Shown here piece by piece: positions 34,288 through 41,143 of a DNA stretch of 43,413 nucleotides (its first letter is position 1; every line of letters begins with the position of its first letter). The stretch is from positions 1 through 43,413 of the forward strand of contig JBDKTO010000092.1 of assembly GCA_039680175.1 (NCBI GenBank), given 5' to 3'. Under the pieces are notes generated by a model. The model was given only the letters and a program-made list of their open reading frames with translations, was not told where the DNA came from and made no database searches. The stretch is from Veillonellales bacterium (GTDB taxonomy: Bacteria > Bacillota > Negativicutes > JAAYSF01). Position numbers and translations under genes: made by a program.

Positions 34288-34315
34288 ATTTTAAATGAAA
34301 TTTGGAATTTGTCAA
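34288..34315 (-). promoter_or_regulatory. sigma-A promoter of the chemotaxis receptor gene
   Basis: On the minus strand TTGACA (34310-34315), 16 bases, TAAAAT (34288-34293). The predicted start near 34281 gives a leader of about 70 bases containing the hairpin at 34222-34266. Confidence 0.75.
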
Positions 34316-34335
34316 CGCCGAAAAAATACCGGAAC

Positions 34336-34370
34336 AATAAAACCAGGAGAACGATTGCCGCTCCCCTGGC
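34336..34370 (-). terminator. terminator of cysK
   Basis: On the minus strand CCAGGGGAG pairs with CTCCTGG across a ten-base loop and TTTTATT follows. It lies about 50 bases past the cysK stop and before the receptor promoter. Confidence 0.75.
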
Positions 34371-34422
34371 TGATTCCATTTTTTGCAATGACACTACCGT
34401 CGAAATTTCACCTTTTCCGGTA

Positions 34423-35358
34423 TTATGCTTCCTGGAAAAGGGATGTGGATAAATACCGTTCACCGGTATCCGGCAGCAGCGCCACAATGCTTTTCCCTTT
34501 ATTTGCCGGACGCAGAGCCAATTGGGTTCCAACATAAACAGCAGCACCGCCGGTAATACCAACCAGCAATCCTTCATGTTTGGCCAATTCCCGCACCGCA
34601 CCAAAAGCTTCCTCCGTCTTCACCGTAACAATCTCATCAACAATCTCAGTATTCAAAACTTCCGGCACAAAACCGGCTCCGATACCTTGAATCTTATGGG
34701 GTCCGGGCTTGCCGCCGGATAACACGGGAGAATCGAAAGGCTCAACGGCAATAATCTTTACTGCCGGATTCTTTTGTTTCAAAACTTCCCCTACACCGGT
34801 CAACGTCCCACCGGTACCAACGCCGGCAATAAAAATATCCACATTACCATCCGTGTCGCGCCAAATTTCTTCTGCCGTTGTCTTTCTGTGGATCTCAGGG
34901 TTGGCAGGATTTTTAAACTGCTGCGGCACAAAAGAATTGGCTATTTCAACCGCCAGCCCTTCCGCCTTCTTAATAGCTCCTTTCATACCTTCCCCGCCGG
35001 GAGTCAAAACCAGCTCAGCCCCCAGCGCTTTTAACAGGCTGCGTCTTTCCAGGCTCATGGTATCCGGCATGGTAAGGATCAAACGGTACCCTTTAGCGGC
35101 AGCCACAAACGCCAGACCAATACCGGTATTGCCGCTGGTAGGCTCAATAATAACAGTATCTTTATTAATTAATCCTTTTTCTTCCCCATCTTTAATCATT
35201 GCATAGCCAATTCTGTCTTTGACACTGCCCAGTGGATTAAAGTATTCCAGTTTTGCAATCACTTTTGCCGGTAGATTCTTGCTTTGGTTGTAGTTGGAAA
35301 GCTCCAGCAACGGGGTATTCCCAATCAAATCCGTTAGATTTTTAGCAATTTTGGCCAT
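34423..35358 (-). CDS. cysK: cysteine synthase (O-acetylserine sulfhydrylase)
   Basis: 311 residues. PLP lysine Lys47 in NPLGSVKDR, the substrate loop [12 protein letters not shown], phosphate-binding [12 protein letters not shown] and C-terminal [12 protein letters not shown]. It makes cysteine from O-acetylserine and sulfide in the cytoplasm. RBS AGGGGGA. Transcribed alone from the promoter at 35457-35485 through a leader with a strong hairpin (35394-35432). Confidence 0.96.
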   Translation of the reverse strand: MAKIAKNLTDLIGNTPLLELSNYNQSKNLPAKVIAKLEYFNPLGSVKDRIGYAMIKDGEEKGLINKDTVIIEPTSGNTGIGLAFVAAAKGYRLILTMPDTMSLERRSLLKALGAELVLTPGGEGMKGAIKKAEGLAVEIANSFVPQQFKNPANPEIHRKTTAEEIWRDTDGNVDIFIAGVGTGGTLTGVGEVLKQKNPAVKIIAVEPFDSPVLSGGKPGPHKIQGIGAGFVPEVLNTEIVDEIVTVKTEEAFGAVRELAKHEGLLVGITGGAAVYVGTQLALRPANKGKSIVALLPDTGERYLSTSLFQEA

Positions 35359-35393
35359 TTTACATTCCCCCTATTGATATTATCAAATAAAAT

Positions 35394-35432
35394 AAGGCTA
35401 AGTGTTCCCTTACAAAAGGTACACTTAGCCTT
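35394..35432 (-). promoter_or_regulatory. attenuator-like hairpin in the cysK leader
   Basis: AAGGCTAAGTGT (35394-35405) pairs perfectly with ACACTTAGCCTT (35421-35432). On the minus strand the T-rich ATTTTATTTG follows. It lies downstream of the predicted cysK promoter and upstream of the ribosome site. I see no T-box or S-box signature, so the sensing element, if any, is unknown. Confidence 0.55.
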
Positions 35433-35456
35433 TGGTTTTTCCAATCAGCTTATTTA

Positions 35457-35485
35457 TTTATACCATTATTTCAGGGAAAAGTCAA
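35457..35485 (-). promoter_or_regulatory. sigma-A promoter of cysK
   Basis: On the minus strand TTGACT (35480-35485), 17 bases, TATAAA (35457-35462). The predicted start is near 35450, giving a leader of about 90 bases. Confidence 0.8.
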
Positions 35486-35532
35486 TAGCCAAAATTAGTT
35501 TTTCCTGTCTGCACCATCTAATGAAGCGCTTC

Positions 35533-35559
35533 ATATTATGTAGTAAGCGGACATAAGGT
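35533..35559 (+). promoter_or_regulatory. possible sigma-E-type sporulation promoter of the CYP-repeat gene
   Basis: ATATT (35533-35537) and CATAAGGT (35552-35559) stand 16 bases apart (ATA to CATA), resembling the mother-cell sigma-E pattern ATA / CATA-N3-T. The -10 is 36 bases before the ATG. A perfect palindrome ATGAAGCGCTTCAT (35521-35534) overlaps its upstream edge. The match is partial. Confidence 0.45.
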
Positions 35560-35595
35560 ATCATTCACCTAGTGCAATAAAAGGAGGAATAGTGC

Positions 35596-35910
35596 ATGTC
35601 GGATAAAAGGCCGAAATGGGAAGAGCCTGAAATTGATATGGATGAGGACTTTGAATTCCGGGAAGAATTTGAGCGGGTTTGTTATCCTGCTTATAATTGC
35701 TATCCGAATCAAAATTGTTATCCCCGTCGGAACTGTTACCCACGTCAGAACTGCTATCCAATCCATTATTTTTGCTACCCCAATAATTACCACTGCTATC
35801 CCCATACTCATTGTTACCCTTACAATACCTGCTATCCCAATCAGCATTATTTCTGTTCTCCCAACAATTACGGACATTGCTACCCCCATCAGCGCTGCTA
35901 CCCTATGTAA
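35596..35910 (+). CDS. Cys-Tyr-Pro repeat protein, probable spore coat or surface protein
   Basis: 104 residues; RBS AAAGGAGG ahead of ATG 35596. An acidic N-terminus (about 1-27, DMDEDFEFREEFE) is followed by eleven CYP tripeptides and one CSP, spaced four to eight residues apart and rich in Asn, His and Tyr. There is no signal peptide or hydrophobic segment. Composition and repeats recall Cys/Tyr-rich spore coat proteins, which crosslink through disulfides and dityrosine; a metal-binding role is an alternative. Not assigned to a known family. The sigma-E-like promoter supports a sporulation role. A strong terminator follows. Confidence 0.75.
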   Translation: MSDKRPKWEEPEIDMDEDFEFREEFERVCYPAYNCYPNQNCYPRRNCYPRQNCYPIHYFCYPNNYHCYPHTHCYPYNTCYPNQHYFCSPNNYGHCYPHQRCYPM

Positions 35911-35941
35911 TCCATCCCCTGGACTTCTTTATTATCCATAC

Positions 35942-35985
35942 AAAAAACAACCGGCACCCTTCATCGAAGACTGCCGGTTGTTTTT
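35942..35985. terminator. bidirectional terminator after the CYP-repeat gene
   Basis: AACAACCGGCA (35946-35956) pairs perfectly with TGCCGGTTGTT (35972-35982), with an A run before and a T run after. It serves the CYP-repeat gene on the plus strand and the converging small gene (36034-36372) on the minus strand. Confidence 0.9.
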
Positions 35986-36033
35986 CTTGTCATTGAGCCT
36001 GCTTTAGCCAAAACACTAAATTAACTTTTCCTG

Positions 36034-36372
36034 CTAACCCAATCGCTTTTCGTATTCAATTCCTTCGGCGGTAAGCCGGACATGCTCTAGATTCACCCCG
36101 CTGGGCATATTCGAATCCGCCGGATAGAGAATCTCAGCCCCAGTAATATAGCCTTTTTTCTCCAGCCAGTTGGCGGCTAAAGCCAGAATTGTATCATCCA
36201 TATTCAGCATTCCGGCGGTCACCTTCGTCATATCCGGCTGCGCCTGCAATTCTTCCTGATGCAGCGCCATTAATAAATAATCGTGAGGGCCGCTGATCAT
36301 TACATCCTTATATTCACCTTTGTCATCATCGCAATGAGTCTCCATTAATTTTCGCAGCAAATCGGAACGCAT
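36034..36372 (-). CDS. hypothetical protein, winged-helix-like
   Basis: 112 residues from ATG 36372 (AAAGGTG upstream; ATG at 36390 is the alternative). Mixed helices with a C-terminal VRLTAEGIEYEKRLG, a pattern seen in winged-helix proteins such as YjcQ relatives. I do not recognise the family with confidence. It follows larE by 30 bases and is probably cotranscribed with it. No known link to nickel-pincer cofactor genes. Confidence 0.6.
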   Translation of the reverse strand: MRSDLLRKLMETHCDDDKGEYKDVMISGPHDYLLMALHQEELQAQPDMTKVTAGMLNMDDTILALAANWLEKKGYITGAEILYPADSNMPSGVNLEHVRLTAEGIEYEKRLG

Positions 36373-36402
36373 AGTCAACACACCTTTCATTCAATCTATT
36401 CG

Positions 36403-37218
36403 TTATTTAGCAAGAACTTCATTCATGCTGCCAGTGCGATAACCTGCCAAGTCCAGCGTTACATAGGTAAATCCCAGTTGCTTGATAAAACCGGTGATTT
36501 TAGCTGCATTGTCTTCCCGGGCGATACCGGCAATATCCTGAGCCGATACTTCAATTCTGGCTAAATTGCCATGGTGCCGCACACGAACCTGCCCGGAGCA
36601 GAATCCCCGGACGAACTCTTCCGCCTGTTCAACCTGATGCAGCTTTTCGGCAGTAATTTTCATACCATATTGAACCCTGGAGGATAAACAGGCCGCGCTT
36701 AGTTTATTCCAGGTCGGCAGCTGCCACTGTTTTGACAATGCACGGATTTCTTCTTTGGTAATTCCTACTTCCAATAACGGGCTTTTGACTTTTTCCAGTT
36801 CATTTATCGCCTGCATTCCCGGCCGGTAGTCGGAAACATCATCCGCATTGGATCCTTCCAGAACCCAGGCGATTCCCTGTTCCTGAGCCCATTGGGACAA
36901 AACGGAAAACCGCTCCTTCTTACAATAATAACAGCGTTTGGCAGTATTAGCGATAAAATCGGCGCTGTCAAGTTCGCTAATCGGTAACAAAACATGCTTA
37001 ATGCCGATTTTAGCAGCAATAGCGACCGCCTCTTTCTTCTCCCGTTCCGCCAGAGTAGCGGAATAAGCAGTTACGGCAATCGCTTTATCCCCCAGCACCC
37101 TGCTGGCCGCGGCAGCCAAAAAGGAGCTGTCCACCCCCCCGGAAAAAGCAATGGCAGCGCTTCCCATATTCAATAAAAGTTCATTCAATTTCGTCAGTTT
37201 TTCTTGTAATAGGTTCAT
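36403..37218 (-). CDS. larE: sulfur transferase LarE (nickel-pincer cofactor synthesis)
   Basis: 271 residues. PP-loop SGGVDSS (26-32) adenylates the substrate's carboxylate; LarE converts carboxyls of the pyridinium adenylate to thioacids for the lactate racemase cofactor. Cys177 in AACLSSR matches the sacrificial sulfur-donor cysteine. Two more cysteines, C96 and C99 in CYYCKKERF, suggest the three-cysteine subtype that may hold a [4Fe-4S] cluster and act catalytically. No larA, larB or larC is in the window. Transcribed from 37271-37299, back to back with the biotin locus. Confidence 0.88.
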   Translation of the reverse strand: MNLLQEKLTKLNELLLNMGSAAIAFSGGVDSSFLAAAASRVLGDKAIAVTAYSATLAEREKKEAVAIAAKIGIKHVLLPISELDSADFIANTAKRCYYCKKERFSVLSQWAQEQGIAWVLEGSNADDVSDYRPGMQAINELEKVKSPLLEVGITKEEIRALSKQWQLPTWNKLSAACLSSRVQYGMKITAEKLHQVEQAEEFVRGFCSGQVRVRHHGNLARIEVSAQDIAGIAREDNAAKITGFIKQLGFTYVTLDLAGYRTGSMNEVLAK

Positions 37219-37270
37219 CTATACCTTCCCTTACCTTTTAGTTTTCCAATCATCAGTGGTTCTCATCTGG

Positions 37271-37299
37271 AATTTATCATAAGTTTACCGGCTTGTCAA
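37271..37299 (-). promoter_or_regulatory. sigma-A promoter of larE
   Basis: On the minus strand TTGACA (37294-37299), 17 bases, TAAATT (37271-37276). It stands back to back with the bioB promoter, 36 bases away. Confidence 0.75.
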
Positions 37300-37335
37300 C
37301 AATTTGCAATCGGAGAAAAATCAGCGAGGGGAGAG

Positions 37336-37364
37336 TTTACAAGGCTGATTGTTAGTAGTAAAAT
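37336..37364 (+). promoter_or_regulatory. sigma-A promoter of the biotin locus
   Basis: TTTACA (37336-37341), 17 bases, TAAAAT (37359-37364). The predicted start near 37371 falls inside the BirA-like operator that follows. Confidence 0.75.
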
Positions 37365-37367
37365 AAT

Positions 37368-37401
37368 ATTGTTAACCTCAAATTATTTAATTGTTTACAA
37401 T
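37368..37401 (+). promoter_or_regulatory. BirA operator
   Basis: ATTGTTAAC (37368-37376), 16 bases, GTTTACAAT (37393-37401): an inverted repeat with one mismatch in nine that matches the BirA box TTGTWAAC-N14-18-GTTWACAA. Located over the transcription start, where biotinoyl-AMP-loaded BirA would block expression. Confidence 0.85.
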
Positions 37402-37446
37402 TTTATTCTCCGCTCCCACTGTTATTAATCAAGAAGGAGGTTGATT

Positions 37447-38432
37447 ATGAATTCACTGGCCATCGCAGCTTTAGGTGAAAAAATTCTATCCGGCGATACA
37501 ATTGCCCGCTCTGAGGCCAATGCACTTATCAGCGCAGCCGACGACGACATTTTTCTGCTCACCGCCTATGCCAATAAAATTCGCCACCACTTCGCCGGCA
37601 ACGGTGTCGATATGTGTGGTATCATCAGCGCCCGCTCCGGAAAATGTTCGGAAGACTGCAAATTCTGTGCTCAATCCTGCTACCATCATACCGACATTAC
37701 CGTTCATCATCTCCTGGACAAGAACACGATTATCACTGCCGCCAAAAAGGCGGAGGCAGAAGGCGCCGCCAGAATCAGCCTTGTCACCAGCGGTAAAGGA
37801 ATGGAAGGAGACGCGCCGATTTCCCCGAAATTTTACAAACCATCGAAACCATACTGTCCAATACTCATTTAAAAGTCTGCGCCAATCTCGGCACAATCAC
37901 AAAAGAGCAGGCCCTGCAGCTGGCCGCTGCCGGCGTAAAGCGCTATGCCCACAACCTGGAAACCAGTGAACGGTTTTACCCAAAAATGTGTACGACTCAC
38001 TCCTACCAGGAACGTCTGTCCACTATTCAAGCGGCCAAATCAGCCGGTCTGGAGCTATGCACCGGCGGCATCATCGGCTTGGGCGAAACTTGGCAGGACC
38101 GGTTGGATCTGGCGTTTGCTCTGCGTGAAATCGGTGTTCAATCCATTCCCCTGAACATCTTGAATCCAATCAAAGGCACCGCTCTGGAAGGAGTTAACCC
38201 GCCGTTGCCGCTGGAGATTCTGAAGGTCTTTGCCATTTTTCGTTTTATTCTGCCTGATCGGGTGATTCGTCCGGCAGGCGGCCGGGAGCTAAACCTGCGG
38301 GACATGCAGGGAGCCGTCATGCTCGCCGGCGCCAACGGATTAATCATCGGCAATTATCTGACCTTTTCCGGCCGGGACGCCGCCGCCGATTTCCAAATGG
38401 TGGCTGACGCCGGGCTCAGGCCAAATACATAA
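37447..38432 (+). pseudogene. bioB: bioB copy 1, frameshifted
   Basis: RBS AAGGAGG before ATG 37447. The first frame reads biotin synthase to about codon 123 (motif CSEDCKFCAQS, then SGKGMEGDA), then leaves the family and stops at 37872. From 37818 the frame one base over continues the family (DFPEILQTIE, KRYAHNLETSERFY) through to a stop at 38432. One missing base near 37816-37818 (GCGCCG-GATTTC would restore it) explains this. It could be a real loss or a sequencing error. The intact paralogue lies 21 bases downstream. Confidence 0.88.
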
Positions 38433-38453
38433 GAATTAGGAGGAAACATAATT

Positions 38454-39449
38454 ATGAGTTATGATTTAATATTTTCAGTTGGCAAAAAAGTATTGGAAGG
38501 TGGGCAAATTACCTTCGATGAAGCTGTCGCGCTCACCCGGATCGAAGAATCCGATATTCCGCTTCTTTTAGCTGTAGCCAACAAAGTAAGAGAAAAATTC
38601 ACCGGCAAAATAGTGGACACCTGTGAAATTGTCAATGCCCGTTCCGGCGGCTGTTCGGAAAACTGCAAATTCTGCGCCCAGTCGGCCCGCCATGAAGTGA
38701 AGCTGGACGTTTACCCATTGATGAGCGAAGACGATATTGTGGCCGCTGCCAAAAAAGCTGAAGCCGACGGTGCCAACCGGTTTAGTATTGTTACTTCCGG
38801 CTGCGGCATGGAAGGCGATCAGGATTTTGACAGGATTACCAGCGCCATTGAGCGAATTGGCCGCGAAACTTCCCTAAATCGCTGCTGCTCCCTGGGAATT
38901 CTAAAAGAAGAGCACGCGAAAGCACTAAAGGCTGCGGGAATTACCCGTTATCATCACAACCTGGAAACCAGTAAAAGTTTCTTTCCCAAAATCTGCACCA
39001 CCCATACCTTCGATGACCGCATTGCCACTATCAAACGAGTCAAAGCAGAAGGATTGCAGGTTTGTTCCGGCGGCATCATCGGTCTTGGCGAGTCCTGGCA
39101 CCAGCGGATCGAACTGGCGTTTACGCTAAAGGAATTGGATGTCGATTCAGTGCCGGTGAATGTATTGAACCCGATTAAAGGAACCGCTCTGGAAAGGGTG
39201 AATCGACTGAAGCCCATGGAAATTCTCCAGACCTTCGCCCTCTTCCGCCTCATCCTGCCGACCAAAACCATCCGCTACGCCGGCGGTCGGGAATGCAATC
39301 TGGGAAATCTGGTACCGCTAGGCTTCCTGTCCGGCATAAACGGTATGCTGATCGGCAACTACCTGACCACTCAAGGCCGCGGCGCGGCTGACGATTTAGC
39401 TACAATTACCGGATTGGGACTGCAGCCACTGTGCAGTAAAGCAGAATAA
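38454..39449 (+). CDS. bioB: biotin synthase (intact copy)
   Basis: 331 residues; AGGAGG before ATG 38454. Radical SAM motif CSENCKFC (67-74), YHHNLETS, VCSGGIIGLGE with Cys204 and RYAGGRE, all family hallmarks. It inserts sulfur into dethiobiotin. At the position of the classical [2Fe-2S] ligand Cys97 of E. coli there is Ser111 (NRFSIVTSG), while an extra Cys57 precedes the radical SAM motif. This pattern fits the anaerobe type-II BioB reported to use a [4Fe-5S] auxiliary cluster. Cotranscribed with copy 1 under BirA control. Confidence 0.93.
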   Translation: MSYDLIFSVGKKVLEGGQITFDEAVALTRIEESDIPLLLAVANKVREKFTGKIVDTCEIVNARSGGCSENCKFCAQSARHEVKLDVYPLMSEDDIVAAAKKAEADGANRFSIVTSGCGMEGDQDFDRITSAIERIGRETSLNRCCSLGILKEEHAKALKAAGITRYHHNLETSKSFFPKICTTHTFDDRIATIKRVKAEGLQVCSGGIIGLGESWHQRIELAFTLKELDVDSVPVNVLNPIKGTALERVNRLKPMEILQTFALFRLILPTKTIRYAGGRECNLGNLVPLGFLSGINGMLIGNYLTTQGRGAADDLATITGLGLQPLCSKAE

Positions 39450-39453
39450 AAAT

Positions 39454-39501
39454 AATACAAGAACCGCTTTAGAGTCTTCTTTCTAAAGCGGTTCTTGTAT
39501 T
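39454..39501. terminator. terminator between bioB and the symporter gene
   Basis: A perfect 20-base inverted repeat, AATACAAGAACCGCTTTAGA (39454-39473) and its complement at 39482-39501, with an 8-base loop. It lies between converging genes and probably ends both; the T tract is better on the minus strand. Confidence 0.8.
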
Positions 39502-39515
39502 AACGGCATACACTG

Positions 39516-40928
39516 TCAGGAATGTTCCTGAAGTTTTGCCGCTATTTTTATGTTTTGCGAATCAAATACCGTTACGGCAAAAAACGCAATCAGGCACACC
39601 AGCCATTCCATATAAATGGGATGGGCAAAAATCCGGACCTGGGGAAAAAGCTGCCAGGCCAATAGTCCGAGCATCCCGGCCAGAGTCGTATAAAAGGCTG
39701 AATTTTTCCGGCATAAGCCGGGAGCAAAAATAGTAAACAGAAATACTGCCGTAAAGGCCGTTGTCAGACTAAGTCCGATCAGTATTGTTTTAATAATATC
39801 CACCGCGTTAAAAGCCAGCCATAAGGTAAAAATGCCCAATCCGAATATAGTAAGACGATTGGCAATTACATATTTTTCATCACTGATACGAGGGCACAAA
39901 AACCGTTTAAAGATATCCTGGGCAAACAAAGTACCCGCACCTAACAAGATATGACAAGCGGTTGCTACATCGGCAGCCCATAAAGCAGCTAAGGTAACCC
40001 CGGCAAGAACAGGATTCAACGCAAGAATGACCTGGGGCAGCGCCATCGTCGCCTGAATGTCGGGATAAGCCACCCGTGCCGCAACACCCAGAATCGCGCA
40101 AAGAAAACCAACCGGGAAAATAATCAGAGCACCTAACAAAAACCCTTTTTTCGCCGCTTTGCCGTCTTTAGCGGCACACGCCACCTGAACCGGTCCCTGA
40201 GCGGTAATCGTCTGGGTAATCATAACCGCAAACCAGCCGACGATGGTTGCCAACCCCAATCCTCCCACCGGACCGAACCAATCGGTTCCCGGCGGCAGGC
40301 TGGCGGCGATAGTTAGCAGGCCTCCCTGCCGGGAAACGGTTTCAACCGTTCCAATAATCACGCCGCCATAAATCAGCGCCACACTTAGCAGGTTGGATAT
40401 GCCGGAAGCCCATAAGCCGCCAATCAGTGTAGTGCCAATAAAAACAAAAGCACTGGTAATCATCCCGCCCTTAAAGGAAAAAACCTCCGGCAGCAAGGAT
40501 GATAAAATGGCTCCCCCGGCCAGATATTGCAAAGAGGTAATCACCAATTGAATCGTGATTAGTCCCACAACACTAATCACTCTGCCTTTGACATCATAAT
40601 AGCGTTCAAATAATTCCGGTATGGTCGTACAATTCAGTTCCCGATATTTGCCGGCGGCAAACAACGCCATAGCTACGGCTCCTGCCGACCAGGCCACATT
40701 ATAAAATCCGGCGGCAATCCCTACCTGAAATGCATTTTCGGCAACCCCGATAGTCGATGCCGCGCCTACGGCTGTACCGGCAATATTCGCCGCTACCAAA
40801 GCCGGACTTAACTGGCGGCCGGCAAACAAAAACTGGGTACTGTTCGCCGACGCCCTTCTTTTTACATAAAAGCTAATACCGAACAACACAAAAATGTAGG
40901 TCACTACAATGAACAACTGAATCCACAT
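39516..40928 (-). CDS. sodium:solute symporter family protein
   Basis: 470 residues with about thirteen hydrophobic segments. SSF features: the N-terminal helix then FLFAGRQLSPALVAANIAGTAVGAAS, and GGLWASGISN followed by the long helical core. Substrate not set: relatives carry proline, pantothenate, acetate or other solutes. Single gene with promoter 41079-41107 and a hairpin in its leader. Confidence 0.88.
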   Translation of the reverse strand: MWIQLFIVVTYIFVLFGISFYVKRRASANSTQFLFAGRQLSPALVAANIAGTAVGAASTIGVAENAFQVGIAAGFYNVAWSAGAVAMALFAAGKYRELNCTTIPELFERYYDVKGRVISVVGLITIQLVITSLQYLAGGAILSSLLPEVFSFKGGMITSAFVFIGTTLIGGLWASGISNLLSVALIYGGVIIGTVETVSRQGGLLTIAASLPPGTDWFGPVGGLGLATIVGWFAVMITQTITAQGPVQVACAAKDGKAAKKGFLLGALIIFPVGFLCAILGVAARVAYPDIQATMALPQVILALNPVLAGVTLAALWAADVATACHILLGAGTLFAQDIFKRFLCPRISDEKYVIANRLTIFGLGIFTLWLAFNAVDIIKTILIGLSLTTAFTAVFLFTIFAPGLCRKNSAFYTTLAGMLGLLAWQLFPQVRIFAHPIYMEWLVCLIAFFAVTVFDSQNIKIAAKLQEHS

Positions 40929-40983
40929 TTCTCATTCCTGCCTTTTTACCGATTCTCCATTGCATCAGTCCGTGTACTGCCGG

Positions 40984-41017
40984 AAAAAAATACACACCCC
41001 TGCCAGGAATGTGTATT
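40984..41017 (-). terminator. terminator of kimA, lying in the symporter leader
   Basis: On the minus strand AATACACA (41010-41017) pairs with TGTGTATT (40984-40996 region) and a run of T follows. It lies 127 bases past the kimA stop, but the symporter's own promoter (41079-41107) is upstream of it, so symporter transcripts must also pass it. Confidence 0.75.
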
Positions 41018-41078
41018 GATCTTCGCTGCCATCCTGCCATACTAACAAAAAACGAACTCCTGCTATTGCTACAAGATA

Positions 41079-41107
41079 ACTATAGCACCGGCAGCAAAAT
41101 GTGTCAA
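41079..41107 (-). promoter_or_regulatory. sigma-A promoter of the symporter gene
   Basis: On the minus strand TTGACA (41102-41107), 17 bases, TATAGT (41079-41084), a near-consensus pair. The predicted start near 41072 gives a leader of about 145 bases including the hairpin at 40984-41017. Confidence 0.8.
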
Positions 41108-41143
41108 AGCAGCGTAACCGCTTTAGACGGATACAGCATAGGA

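Noticed and set aside
35394-35432. T-box or S-box riboswitch for cysK
   Set aside because: No T-box antiterminator consensus or SAM aptamer core is visible; only a hairpin is supported.
35569-35889. Open frames on the other strand and in a second frame across the CYP-repeat gene
   Set aside because: They arise from the low-complexity repeat; only the plus-strand frame at 35596 has a strong ribosome site and bounded termination.
35596-35910. CRISPR-like or DNA-level tandem repeat array
   Set aside because: The repetition is in the protein (CYP) with irregular spacing and no constant DNA repeat plus unique spacers.
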